From positions 1,302,001-1,366,000 of the forward strand of contig NZ_WTYJ01000001.1 in NCBI RefSeq assembly GCF_009827305.1: a DNA stretch of 64,000 nt, read 5' to 3'. Below the pieces are notes generated by a model. The model searched no databases, had not been told where the DNA came from, and was given only the letters and a program-made list of their open reading frames with translations. Position 1 is the stretch's first letter. Each line of letters begins with the position of its first letter. Source of the DNA: Croceibacterium xixiisoli. GTDB lineage: Bacteria; Pseudomonadota; Alphaproteobacteria; Sphingomonadales; Sphingomonadaceae. Both the position numbers and the translations under genes were made by a program. Positions 24,858 to 33,344 of the stretch are shown here, in pieces.

Positions 24858-26216
24858 TTATTCACCGCGGAACCGGCGATAGGCAGGCATGGCCAGCAGC
24901 AGCATCACCACCATGATCGGGGCGGCGGTGCCGATGACCACACTCATGGAATAGCGGATATCGGCCGGGTCGCGAAACACATAGTCGGTCATCAGCCCGA
25001 TCACCGTTGGCCCCACGCTGAGCCCCACCAGCGTGGTGAAGGTCACATAGATCGCACTCACCTGGGCCCGTGCCCGGTTCGGCACGATCAACTGCAGCGA
25101 TGTCGCCGCACAGGGGAAGGGCATGTTGCAGAAGAACAGCGTTGCCGCCAGCAGCGCCAGCGCCAGTTCGCCACTCGGCATCAGCGGCGCCAGCGTGCCG
25201 CAGACCCCGCCAATGGCAAAGCCGCCCGCCGCCACCTTCAGCGGGGCATCGCGATGCCCCCGTGCCGCCAGCCGGTCGCTCAGCAGCCCGGCCACATACA
25301 CGCCCGCCGTGCCAGCAATGATCAGCGCCAGGCCGAAGCCCAGCCCGATCCTCGCCGGGTCCCAGCCATAGCTGCGCTGGAACAGCGCCGGGGCCCAGAT
25401 GGTCACCGAATAGGCAACCAGCAACACCATCGCGAAACCGATGAACATCGGCACAAGCGCCCGCCAGCGCTCCCCGACCAGCGAAACCACCTCGCGCGCA
25501 GGCAGCGCGCGTTCAGGCGGGGGCAGGGCGTGCTCCTGCGCACCCCGCCGCGCCGGTTCACGGCACAGCAGGAACAGCGGCACGAGCAGCAGGCCGGGCG
25601 CACCGACGATCAGAAAGGCGGCCTGCCAGGGAGCAAAACCGTCCAGCATTCCGCCATGGATCAGCGACGATCCGGCCAGCATGGTCAGCAGGCTACCCCC
25701 GCCGATGAAGGCCAGGCCCTGCCCCATCGGGGCGCTCATCAGAAAGCCGGATACCGGCCGGCCCAGCTTTTCGGGCGGGAAGTGATCGGCCAACATCGAC
25801 AGCCCCGCCGGGGTCAGGCTCGCCTCACCAACAGCCACCCCGATCCGGGTCAGAAACAGTATGGCATAGCTGCGGGCCAGCCCCGATGCGCAGGCAAAAA
25901 TGCTCCAGAAAAACAGGCAGATGGCGATCAGGTTCTTGCGCGAATGGTTGTCCGCCATGCGGCCCAGTGGGATGCAGGCGAGGACATAGAATATGCCGAA
26001 GGCGACGCTCTGCAGGGCTCCAAAGGCGGTGTCGTTCAACCCGAATTCGGCCTTGATCGGCTCGACCATCAGATTGATCACCGTGCGGTCGAATTGCGAC
26101 ACGATCGATGCCAGCGCCAGCAATCCCACCAGCAGCCAGCCGCGCCAGGGCGCCGGCCAAGCGTCAATCGTTTCCGCTCGAGTGGGGGTAGCCATCTCGC
26201 CCGTCATGCTGGCCAT
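24858..26216 (-). CDS. MFS transporter (Spinster-like)
   Basis: A 452-residue twelve-helix major facilitator. Helix 1 reads LLVGLLALASIVSQFDRTVINLMVEPIK with the DRT motif found in hexuronate- and spinster-like symporters, and the loop 2-3 motif is GRMADNHSRKN. ARIGVAVGEASLTPAG at helix 4 is characteristic of the Spinster-like branch, common in sphingomonads beside catabolic genes. Substrate unknown. The promoter has a -35/-10 pair overlapped by a palindrome (26260-26277), so it is probably regulated by a repressor not in this window. Confidence 0.88.
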   Translation of the reverse strand: MASMTGEMATPTRAETIDAWPAPWRGWLLVGLLALASIVSQFDRTVINLMVEPIKAEFGLNDTAFGALQSVAFGIFYVLACIPLGRMADNHSRKNLIAICLFFWSIFACASGLARSYAILFLTRIGVAVGEASLTPAGLSMLADHFPPEKLGRPVSGFLMSAPMGQGLAFIGGGSLLTMLAGSSLIHGGMLDGFAPWQAAFLIVGAPGLLLVPLFLLCREPARRGAQEHALPPPERALPAREVVSLVGERWRALVPMFIGFAMVLLVAYSVTIWAPALFQRSYGWDPARIGLGFGLALIIAGTAGVYVAGLLSDRLAARGHRDAPLKVAAGGFAIGGVCGTLAPLMPSGELALALLAATLFFCNMPFPCAATSLQLIVPNRARAQVSAIYVTFTTLVGLSVGPTVIGLMTDYVFRDPADIRYSMSVVIGTAAPIMVVMLLLAMPAYRRFRGE

Positions 26217-26259
26217 GCGGAATCCTCTGCCTCATGTCCGGTCCGGTCTGTTCCGGATC

Positions 26260-26299
26260 CATGTTAACGGTAACATGACGCGGCAGATGACAATGTCAA
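26260..26299 (-). promoter_or_regulatory. MFS promoter with CATGTTA-N4-TAACATG operator
   Basis: On the minus strand TTGACA (26299-26294) and ATGTTA (26276-26271) are separated by 17 bases, giving a good sigma-70-type promoter for the MFS gene. The -10 box is part of a perfect inverted repeat CATGTTA-ACGG-TAACATG (26260-26277), typical of LacI or TetR family operators. The regulator is not identified. Confidence 0.6.
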
Positions 26300-26392
26300 C
26301 CGCATGGAAATCATGCGGCTCAACGGCTTGGAATGCTAAGGTAAAAGATACGCTGGCGGCCCCGCCGCCAGCGATTTTCGCGCGGCTTGTCT

Positions 26393-26617
26393 TCAGGCGG
26401 CCATGCGTGAGTTCAGGCTTGCCGCAGCACCTTGGCGCCTTTCGAATTCCTGCTGATCGGGCAGCTGGTCGAAGGCTGGCGCAAAGCCGAGCAGCTCATA
26501 GAGGGATCGGATCAGGAATGGATAGCCATCGCCTGATTTGGGGTCGGTTCTGGCGCATTCTCCAAGCACGGGATCAACCGTGCGATAGAGCCCGCGCCTC
26601 ACAGGTTGGGTTCGCAT
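26393..26617 (-). CDS. Possible small hypothetical protein
   Basis: A 74-residue open frame in a 590-base gap, reading MRTQPVRRGLYRTVDP, then a central helix-forming FLIRSLYELLGFAPAFDQL and a charged C-terminus. Composition is balanced and unlike the Arg/Pro-rich shadow frames around it. There is no good RBS and no recognised family, so it may be spurious. The rest of the gap holds the MFS promoter (left) and the leader of the DMT gene (right). Confidence 0.3.
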   Translation of the reverse strand: MRTQPVRRGLYRTVDPVLGECARTDPKSGDGYPFLIRSLYELLGFAPAFDQLPDQQEFERRQGAAASLNSRMAA

Positions 26618-26807
26618 GGCGGCCGCCTAACAGCGAGTCATGCGCCGCGCCATGGGCAGATGTGTGGTGTCATGGAGTCGTCACAAATGGCCGATTTGTG
26701 CGGCACACAGGCCCATCGGAGCGCAGAACCACCCCCTGTGCCGCTTGGCTCGCCCAAGCAATTGCTTTGCTGCCACGGGCGCTGCCCTGTGCCACGGCCG
26801 GGCAGAT

Positions 26808-27704
26808 ATGTTGTGGGTTCCCATCACCATCGCAGGTGCCGTGGCGCAAGTGCTGCGCAATGGCGCCCAGGCTTCGCTGACCGGCCGCATCGGCACGCTT
26901 GGCGCGACTCAGGTTCGCTTCGTGTTCGGCCTGCCGTTCGCGCTGCTGTTTCTGGGGCTGGTGCTTGCGGTCGGCGGCCAACCCCTGCCGCATTTCACGA
27001 TGGATGTCTGGGGCTGGGCGGGGCTGGGCGCATTGGCGCAGATCTTCGCCACCGCGCTGATGTTGGCGGTGATGCGGCGGCGCGCCTTTGCCGTGGCATA
27101 TGCCTATATCAAGACCGAACCGGTGGTGGTGGCGGTGCTCGGGGTGATCCTGCTCGGCGATCATTTGTCGGTGCTGGCCTGGATCGCCGTGGTGATCGTC
27201 ACGGCCGGCGTGCTGATATCCTCCATCGCGCCACAGGATTTGCGCAACCTCCTGAAAGAAGGGCGGATGATGGCCGCGGGCGTGGTGTCGGGCGGGCTGT
27301 TCGGCCTGTCCTCGATCGCCTTTCGCGGCGCCATCGATGGATTGGAGGGCGGTGGCTTCGTCCTGCGGTCGATGACCATTCTCGTCACCTCCCTCACCAT
27401 CCAGACTCTGCTGCTGGGCATCTGGCTGGCCCTGCGCGATCGGCAGGCATTCATCGGATCACTGCGCGAATGGCGCCGCAGCACCGGTGCAGGTTTTCTG
27501 GGGGCGCTGGCCTCTGCCTTCTGGTTCATGGCCTTCGCGCTGACCCCGGCCGCGAATGTCCGCACCCTGGCGCTGATAGAAGTTCCGGTGGCGGCCTTGC
27601 TGTCCCGCCGGGTATCCGGCCGCCGACTCTCGCTCCGGGAAATGGCCGGTCTCGTCATCATCACACTGGGGGTGGCACTGCTGTTTCTGTCTGCTGCGCT
27701 ATGA
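26808..27704 (+). CDS. EamA/DMT-family permease
   Basis: A 298-residue inner-membrane protein with ten membrane segments as two EamA repeats. VPITIAGAVAQVLRNGAQASL opens the first repeat, and YIKTEPVVVAVLGVILLGDHLS and LTPAANVRTLALIEVPVAALLS, each with the conserved helix-4/5 and 9/10 pattern, close the repeats. It likely exports metabolites or drugs. The frame is open upstream to 26640 but that part is Cys/Arg-rich and has no membrane segment, so the ATG at 26808 is preferred. Confidence 0.85.
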   Translation: MLWVPITIAGAVAQVLRNGAQASLTGRIGTLGATQVRFVFGLPFALLFLGLVLAVGGQPLPHFTMDVWGWAGLGALAQIFATALMLAVMRRRAFAVAYAYIKTEPVVVAVLGVILLGDHLSVLAWIAVVIVTAGVLISSIAPQDLRNLLKEGRMMAAGVVSGGLFGLSSIAFRGAIDGLEGGGFVLRSMTILVTSLTIQTLLLGIWLALRDRQAFIGSLREWRRSTGAGFLGALASAFWFMAFALTPAANVRTLALIEVPVAALLSRRVSGRRLSLREMAGLVIITLGVALLFLSAAL

Positions 27705-27796
27705 CCGCTGCCGTTGCACGGGCCGCCGATCCGTGCCTTGTATGGCGGAATTTCTCCCCGTTTGATGGGCAATCTGCCGGATTATAAGGAACCGCC

Positions 27797-28306
27797 ATGC
27801 GCAAATGGATCATCATCACCGTGCTGGCGCTCTGCGCGGCGGCGGGCTGGGTCTATGCTTCCCCCTGGCTGGCGATGAGCGGCTTGCGCGATGCGGCCAT
27901 GGCGCATGATGCTGATGGCCTGGAACAGCGGGTGGATTTCCCGGCCGTGCGGCAATCGCTGAAGGGGCAGTTGCAGGGCCAGATCTCGCGGGAGGCGCGG
28001 CAACGCCGGGATGATCCGATTGCCGGCGTGGGTGCGCTGCTGGCGGGAACGCTGGTCGGCAGCGTGGTGGACCGGATTGTCACGCCCGATGGCGTGGCCA
28101 ATCTGCTCGCAACCGGGCAACTGACCCCGCAAACGCCGGGGCAGAGCGAGCCTGAGGCTGAATGGCAGGTGTCGCGCCAGGGGCTCACCCGCTTCACTGC
28201 GACCCCGAAATCCGGCAATGGCGATCCCGCACCAGTGCTGCATTTCGAACGGCAGGGCCTGTCCTGGAAGCTTGTCGGCGTGGATGTGCCGCAGCTGGAT
28301 CGATAA
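27797..28306 (+). CDS. DUF2939 family protein
   Basis: A 169-residue protein with an N-terminal hydrophobic segment (WIIITVLALCAAAGWVYA), either a signal anchor or signal peptide, followed by the DUF2939 pattern SPWLAMSGLRDAAMAHDADGL and LEQRVDFPAVRQSLKGQL. Members are membrane-anchored periplasmic proteins without known function. The start has a GGAA-type RBS. It lies 92 bases after the DMT gene and 81 bases before cysS. Confidence 0.8.
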   Translation: MRKWIIITVLALCAAAGWVYASPWLAMSGLRDAAMAHDADGLEQRVDFPAVRQSLKGQLQGQISREARQRRDDPIAGVGALLAGTLVGSVVDRIVTPDGVANLLATGQLTPQTPGQSEPEAEWQVSRQGLTRFTATPKSGNGDPAPVLHFERQGLSWKLVGVDVPQLDR

Positions 28307-28387
28307 GATCCCGCGCCCCTGCCTCAACGCGCTTGCTGCCAACGCCCCGGCTTGTCGAATTCGGGGCGGCGACCTATGCCGCGCGGC

Positions 28388-29842
28388 ATGACTGATACGC
28401 CTCTGCAGCTGTTCAACAGCCTGACCCGCCAGCTGGAAACCTTCCAGCCCGTCCATCCGGGTGAGGCGCGCGTCTACAGCTGCGGGCCGACCGTCTACAA
28501 CTATCCGCATATCGGCAATATGCGCGCCTATGTGTTTGCCGATGTGCTGGGTCGCACGCTCAGCTGGAAGGGCTATGCGCTCACCCATGTGATCAACATC
28601 ACCGATGTCGGGCATCTGACCGATGATGCCGACGCGGGTGAGGACAAGATGGAAAAGATGGCTGCGCAACAGGCGCAGTCGATCTGGGATATCGCGGCGC
28701 ATTACACCCAGGCCTATTGGGCCGATGTGAAGGCGCTGAACATCCGCCAGCCGGCGCAATGGTCGATCGCGACCGAATATGTCCCGGCGATGATCGAATT
28801 TGCCGAAAAGATCGCGGACAAGCACTGCTACGAACTCGACAGCGGGCTTTATTTCGATGTCGCTTCGGTCGCCGACTACGGTCGGCTGGCGCGTCACAGC
28901 ACGGATGAGGGCGAAGGGCGGATCGAAGCGGTTGCCGGCAAGCGGCAGGCGGCCGATTTCGCGATCTGGCGCAAGACGCCGCCGGGCGAGACGCGGCAGA
29001 TGGAATGGGATTCGCCCTGGGGTCGCGGCGCGCCGGGCTGGCATCTCGAATGTTCGGTGATGAGCGGGCAATTGCTCGGCTTCCCGTTCGATATCCATAC
29101 CGGCGGGATCGACCATCGCGAAATCCACCACCCGAACGAGATTGCCCAGAACCAGGCGTTCTGCTGTACCAACGGGCTGGATGTCGCCGCCAACAGCGGC
29201 GCGCGCATGTGGATGCACAACAATTTCCTGGTCGAGCGGAGCGGGAAGATGAGCAAGAGCTCGGGCGAATTCCTGCGCCTGCAATTGCTGATCGACCGTG
29301 GCTATCATCCGCTCGCCTATCGTCTGATGTGCCTGCAGGCGCAGTATCGCAGTGAGCTGGAATTCAGCTGGGACGGGCTCGGCGCCGCGCTGGTGCGGTT
29401 GAAGCGCATGCTGATTGCCGTGGAAAAGCTGGGCGATGCCGCAGCGGGCGATGCCGATCACCCACGCTTCGCGCCCATGCTGGACAAGTTCGACGCTGCC
29501 ATCAGCGACGATCTCAACACCGCCATCGCCCTGACCGCGTTGGAAGAGGTGCTGGCGCTGAAGAAGGTCGATGCCGGGGCCAAGCGCGCCGTCATCGCCC
29601 GCATGGATGCGGTGATGGGGCTGGGCCTGTTCGACATCACCCGCAGCGATCTGCGCCTGCGTCCGAAGGCAGCGGCCATAACGGAGGACGCGATCGACCA
29701 GGCACTCACCCGCCGCCTCGCCGCCCGTGCAGACAAGGATTTCGCTACCTCCGATGCGATCCGCGACGAACTGTCCGCCGCCGGGGTGGAGGTGATGGAC
29801 GGGGATCCGATCGGTTGGGAATGGCGGCTGGGTGAGGGCTGA
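28388..29842 (+). CDS. cysS: Cysteinyl-tRNA synthetase
   Basis: A 484-residue class I synthetase that charges tRNA-Cys. The HIGH-type motif is PHIGN (CGPTVYNYPHIGNMRAY, near 30-46), the catalytic loop is KMSKS (SGKMSKSSGEF near 290), and zinc ligands appear as the Cys of CGPTVYN, the Cys of LECSVMS, and the His/Glu of HHPNE. Length matches the family. The ATG at 28388 is chosen; in-frame ATGs at 28376 and further upstream add only a basic tail. It converges on the next gene with a 3-base gap. Confidence 0.97.
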   Translation: MTDTPLQLFNSLTRQLETFQPVHPGEARVYSCGPTVYNYPHIGNMRAYVFADVLGRTLSWKGYALTHVINITDVGHLTDDADAGEDKMEKMAAQQAQSIWDIAAHYTQAYWADVKALNIRQPAQWSIATEYVPAMIEFAEKIADKHCYELDSGLYFDVASVADYGRLARHSTDEGEGRIEAVAGKRQAADFAIWRKTPPGETRQMEWDSPWGRGAPGWHLECSVMSGQLLGFPFDIHTGGIDHREIHHPNEIAQNQAFCCTNGLDVAANSGARMWMHNNFLVERSGKMSKSSGEFLRLQLLIDRGYHPLAYRLMCLQAQYRSELEFSWDGLGAALVRLKRMLIAVEKLGDAAAGDADHPRFAPMLDKFDAAISDDLNTAIALTALEEVLALKKVDAGAKRAVIARMDAVMGLGLFDITRSDLRLRPKAAAITEDAIDQALTRRLAARADKDFATSDAIRDELSAAGVEVMDGDPIGWEWRLGEG

Positions 29843-29845
29843 ATC

Positions 29846-30556
29846 TCAGCGCGGCTGCGGCACGATCAGCAGCTTGTAAGGGATATACAGCAAAACTTCG
29901 GATGGGCTGGATCGTGCCCATTGCACGGGCATGTTCAGCCCTTCGATCTGCACGGCATAATCCGCGCCGATGCTGCCGGCCATTTCGTGTGCGTCGGCAG
30001 CAATCGCCTTGGCGATGTCGGCGCGGTAGCTGTCCGGCCCGATGATGGACAGGGTGGCGTCGCCCAATTCATCCATCTGCGCCCGTCCCACCTCGGGTAC
30101 TGCCTCGATATAGCGGGCAATTCTCGCTTCGGCAGAACTGCCCGTTTCCGATCCGGATAGCGGGGCCTTTACCAGGAATATCAATCGCTCGCTGTCCGGC
30201 CGGTTGTCGTTCTGCAGCGAGATTTCGTCGATATTGTCCAGAGTCAGCGCGGTGAGAACATAATCGCCATAGGCCAGCTGCACCCCTTCGCGAGCGGCGA
30301 TCTGCACCGCCCGGCGCAACATCTCGCGGATTTCCTGCCGCCGCTGGGTCTGATCGCGCGTGTCGCCACGGATGATCACCTGCTGGACCAGGAAATCGGC
30401 CTTCCGCCGCAGTCCCACCGCCGGCATGTCGCGCTCGTAATCATCCTGCTCTATGCGCGATCCGGTCACCACGATTTCCGCGCTGCGCAGATCCTGCGCC
30501 ACGGCCGGCGCGGCCAGGCAGGCAGACAACAACAATGCGCCAATAAGCCTTTTCAT
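29846..30556 (-). CDS. Secreted protein with a TonB-plug-like N-terminal motif
   Basis: A 236-residue protein with a clear signal peptide (MKRLIGALLLSACLAAPAVA). The mature start AEIVVTGSRIEQDDYERD resembles the EIVVTGSR segment that opens the plug of TonB-dependent receptors, but the rest is a short alpha/beta protein (VQQVIIRGDTRDQTQRRQEI, REGVQLAYGDYVL) without a barrel. I do not recognise the family. A truncated receptor is unlikely because the frame is intact and has its own stop and start. It is periplasmic by prediction. Confidence 0.75.
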   Translation of the reverse strand: MKRLIGALLLSACLAAPAVAQDLRSAEIVVTGSRIEQDDYERDMPAVGLRRKADFLVQQVIIRGDTRDQTQRRQEIREMLRRAVQIAAREGVQLAYGDYVLTALTLDNIDEISLQNDNRPDSERLIFLVKAPLSGSETGSSAEARIARYIEAVPEVGRAQMDELGDATLSIIGPDSYRADIAKAIAADAHEMAGSIGADYAVQIEGLNMPVQWARSSPSEVLLYIPYKLLIVPQPR

Positions 30557-30599
30557 CACTGCAACTCCCCCGTTACGGTGCCAGCGTCCTGCAAAGACC

Positions 30600-31550
30600 A
30601 TGGGGTGTCAATTGACCATTGCCGTTCTGCCGGAATCGCTGCGCGCCACGCTGGAGCCGCGCCTGCCCGCTTGGGTGGTGCCGCGCTGGTGGGCCGATGT
30701 GGCGCAGATGCATGATCTGGCGCCGCAGGCGGAAATCGGCTGGTTCGATCTGCATGTGAAGCCGCCGGCCTTGCGCGCGGTCGAACTGGCGCAGGACCTG
30801 CGCTGGCTCAATTGCGGCTATGCCGGGGTCGACTGGCTGCCGCTGGCCGAACTGGACCAACGCGGCGTGGCGCTGACCTGCGGGGCCGGGCTCACCGCCA
30901 TCCAGGTGGCGGAATTTGCCGTGATGGGCATGCTGACCATTGCCAAGGATTATCGGGCTGTCGTGCGCGCGCAGGATCGCCACGAATGGCTGGCCGCGGC
31001 ACCGGGCACGCGCGAACTGGCGGGCAGCCGGGCGCTGCTGCTGGGCTATGGCGCGATCGGGCAGGCAATCGCCCGCATGCTGCGCGGTTTCGATGTCGAT
31101 GTCGTCCCCGTGCGCAGCCGTTCGGGGGAGGGGGCACTGGGCCCCGATGAATGGCGGGCGCAATTGGGAAGTTTCGACTGGATCGTGCTGGCCTTGCCGG
31201 GCACGCCCGACACGGCGGGTATCATCGGTGCGGCCGAACTGGCAGTTTTGCGCCCCGATGCAGTGCTGATCAATTTCGCGCGCGCCGATTGCATCGATCA
31301 GCCGGCCCTGATCGACAGCCTGCAGCAGGGGCGCATCGCCGGTGCCATGCTCGATCTGACCGATCCGGAGCCTTTGCCGGCCGATCATCTGCTGTGGTCG
31401 CTACCCAACGCCCACATCACCATGCATCTCTCAGGCATTCCCACCCCGGCCAGCCGCCAGCGGGCGGCCGACCGCTTCATCCGCAACTGCGATGCCTTCC
31501 ACCAGGGCGTGCCGCTGGAAGCCCAGGTCGATCTGTTGCGCGGATACTGA
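30600..31550 (+). CDS. D-2-hydroxyacid dehydrogenase (NAD(P))
   Basis: A 316-residue oxidoreductase interconverting 2-oxo and D-2-hydroxy acids. The Rossmann motif is LLGYGAIGQAIARML near 145. The catalytic trio is visible as Arg in INFARAD, Glu in DPEPLPADH and His in ITMHLSG. GAGLTAIQVAEFAVMGML is the substrate-domain helix. The best start is an ATG at 30600 although its RBS is weak. It is followed by an inverted repeat and an acetolactate-synthase-like gene, a context that suggests 2-oxo or hydroxy acid metabolism. Confidence 0.9.
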   Translation: MGCQLTIAVLPESLRATLEPRLPAWVVPRWWADVAQMHDLAPQAEIGWFDLHVKPPALRAVELAQDLRWLNCGYAGVDWLPLAELDQRGVALTCGAGLTAIQVAEFAVMGMLTIAKDYRAVVRAQDRHEWLAAAPGTRELAGSRALLLGYGAIGQAIARMLRGFDVDVVPVRSRSGEGALGPDEWRAQLGSFDWIVLALPGTPDTAGIIGAAELAVLRPDAVLINFARADCIDQPALIDSLQQGRIAGAMLDLTDPEPLPADHLLWSLPNAHITMHLSGIPTPASRQRAADRFIRNCDAFHQGVPLEAQVDLLRGY

Positions 31551-31554
31551 TCCC

Positions 31555-31612
31555 CGCTCGCGCGTTCCCTTCCGGGAAGGGCCGCTGCGCGGGGTGACAG
31601 GCACCCCTCCGC
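31555..31612. terminator. Hairpin region between the hydroxyacid dehydrogenase and the ThDP enzyme gene
   Basis: CCCTTCC-G-GGAAGGG (31567-31581) is a perfect hairpin inside a larger CCCCGC...GCGGGG fold, followed by a second small stem GGGGTG-ACAGG-CACCCC (31591-31607). There is no T-tract, so termination is uncertain. A leader structure for the next gene is the alternative. Confidence 0.4.
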
Positions 31613-31643
31613 TGGCTAGGCTGTCCCAAAATGGGAGGGATTC

Positions 31644-33314
31644 TTGACCGAACACACCGCCAGCCAGAAGGCATCCGACTTGTTTGTCGAATGCCTGGAA
31701 GCCGAAGGGGTGGAATATATCTTCGGGGTTCCGGGCGAGGAAAACCTCGATTTCCTCGATTCCCTGTCCCGTTCCGGTAAGATCCGGCTGGTGCTGACCC
31801 GCCATGAACAGGGCGCCGGTTTCATGGCTGCCACCTATGGCCGGCACACGGGCAAGGCCGGTGTCTGCCTGGCGACACTGGGCCCGGGGGCGACCAATCT
31901 GGTCACCAGCGCCGCTTATGCCCAGCTTGGCGGCATGCCGATGGTGATGATCACCGGGCAGAAACCGATCAGGAAATCCAAACAGGCGCGGTTCCAGATC
32001 CTGGACGTGGTTGCGATGATGGATCCGCTGACCAAATTCACCCATCAACTGGTGTCGGCGGACAATATACCCAGCCGCGTGCGCGAAGCCTTCCGCCTGG
32101 CGCAGGAGGAAAAACCCGGCGCCACCCATCTCGAACTGGCGGAAGATATCGCGGCGGAGCATGCGACATCCCGCCCGATCGCGGCATCGCATGCGCGGCG
32201 CCCCTCGGCAGACAGCAAATCGGTACGCCGCGCCGTCGCCGCAATCCAGAAGGCAAAATCGCCGCTGCTGGTGATCGGGGCCGGGGCCAATCGCACCATG
32301 ACCTGCCGCATGCTGCGCCGCTTTGTCGACAAGACCGACATCCCCTTCATCACCACCCAGCTGGGCAAGGGGGTGATCGATGAACGCCATCCGCAGTTTC
32401 TGGGCTGCGCCGCGCTGTCCGCCGATGATTTCGTGCATCGGTCGGTCAAGGCGGCCGATGTGATCATCAATGTGGGTCATGACGTGATCGAGAAACCGCC
32501 GTTTTTCATGAAGGAGAGCGACGAGGGGCCGACCGTGATCCATGTGTCGACCCGCACGGCGGAGGTCGATCCGGTCTATTTCCCGCAGATCGAGGTGATC
32601 GGCGATCTCGCCAATGCCATCTGGCAAATCAAGCAGGGGCTGGAGCCGCAGAACCACTGGAACTTCGATGCCATGCTCGCCTTCCGCAAGGCAGAGGTGA
32701 AGCATACGGCGGCGCTGGCAGCGGATGCCCGTTTCCCCATCTTCCCGCCGCATCTGGTGCAGCAGGTGAGGGAGGTGATGCCCGATGACGGGATCATCTG
32801 CCTCGACAATGGCATTTACAAGATCTGGTTCGCCCGCGGATATGACGCCTATCTGCCCAACACAGTGCTGCTCGACAATGCCTTGGCCAGCATGGGCGCG
32901 GGCCTGCCCAGCGCGATGATGAGCGCCATGCTGTTCCCGGATCGCAAGGTGATGGCTATCTGCGGCGATGGCGGTTTCATGATGAACAGCCAGGAATTGG
33001 AAACCGCGGTCCGGCTGGGGCTGAACCTGACCGTGCTGGTGCTGCGCGATGATGCCTATGGCATGATCCGCTGGAAACAGGCGCATATGGGCTTTGCCGA
33101 TTTCGGGCTGACCTACGGCAACCCCGATTTCGTCGCCTATGCGCAGGCCTATGGCGCGAAGGGTTATCGGGTGGAAAGCAGCGTCGATCTGGCCCGGTTG
33201 CTGGCCCATTGCCGCAGCGCGCCGGGCGTGCATCTGATCGATTGCCCGGTCGATTATTCGGAAAACGACGCCATACTCAACAATGACATCAAACGGCTAA
33301 GCGCGGCGCTCTGA
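31644..33314 (+). CDS. Acetolactate-synthase-like ThDP-dependent enzyme
   Basis: A 556-residue ThDP enzyme with all three domains of the acetolactate synthase large-subunit family. The catalytic glutamate is in TRHEQGAGFMA near 54, and the ThDP/Mg motif GDG...N spans ICGDGGFMMNSQELETA near 440. The TTG start follows GGGAGGGA by 4 bases. No small regulatory subunit follows; an aldehyde dehydrogenase gene does, so a catabolic carboligase or decarboxylase feeding an aldehyde is more likely than branched-chain amino-acid synthesis. True substrate unknown. Confidence 0.88.
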   Translation: MTEHTASQKASDLFVECLEAEGVEYIFGVPGEENLDFLDSLSRSGKIRLVLTRHEQGAGFMAATYGRHTGKAGVCLATLGPGATNLVTSAAYAQLGGMPMVMITGQKPIRKSKQARFQILDVVAMMDPLTKFTHQLVSADNIPSRVREAFRLAQEEKPGATHLELAEDIAAEHATSRPIAASHARRPSADSKSVRRAVAAIQKAKSPLLVIGAGANRTMTCRMLRRFVDKTDIPFITTQLGKGVIDERHPQFLGCAALSADDFVHRSVKAADVIINVGHDVIEKPPFFMKESDEGPTVIHVSTRTAEVDPVYFPQIEVIGDLANAIWQIKQGLEPQNHWNFDAMLAFRKAEVKHTAALAADARFPIFPPHLVQQVREVMPDDGIICLDNGIYKIWFARGYDAYLPNTVLLDNALASMGAGLPSAMMSAMLFPDRKVMAICGDGGFMMNSQELETAVRLGLNLTVLVLRDDAYGMIRWKQAHMGFADFGLTYGNPDFVAYAQAYGAKGYRVESSVDLARLLAHCRSAPGVHLIDCPVDYSENDAILNNDIKRLSAAL

Positions 33315-33344
33315 CAGCCGGTACCGACCGGGAAGAGGATATTT

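Noticed and set aside
23787-26267. 826-codon open frame on the plus strand opposite the membrane protein and MFS genes
   Set aside because: Very long but composed of His/Gln/Arg/Asp repeats without domains; spans two convincing minus-strand genes.
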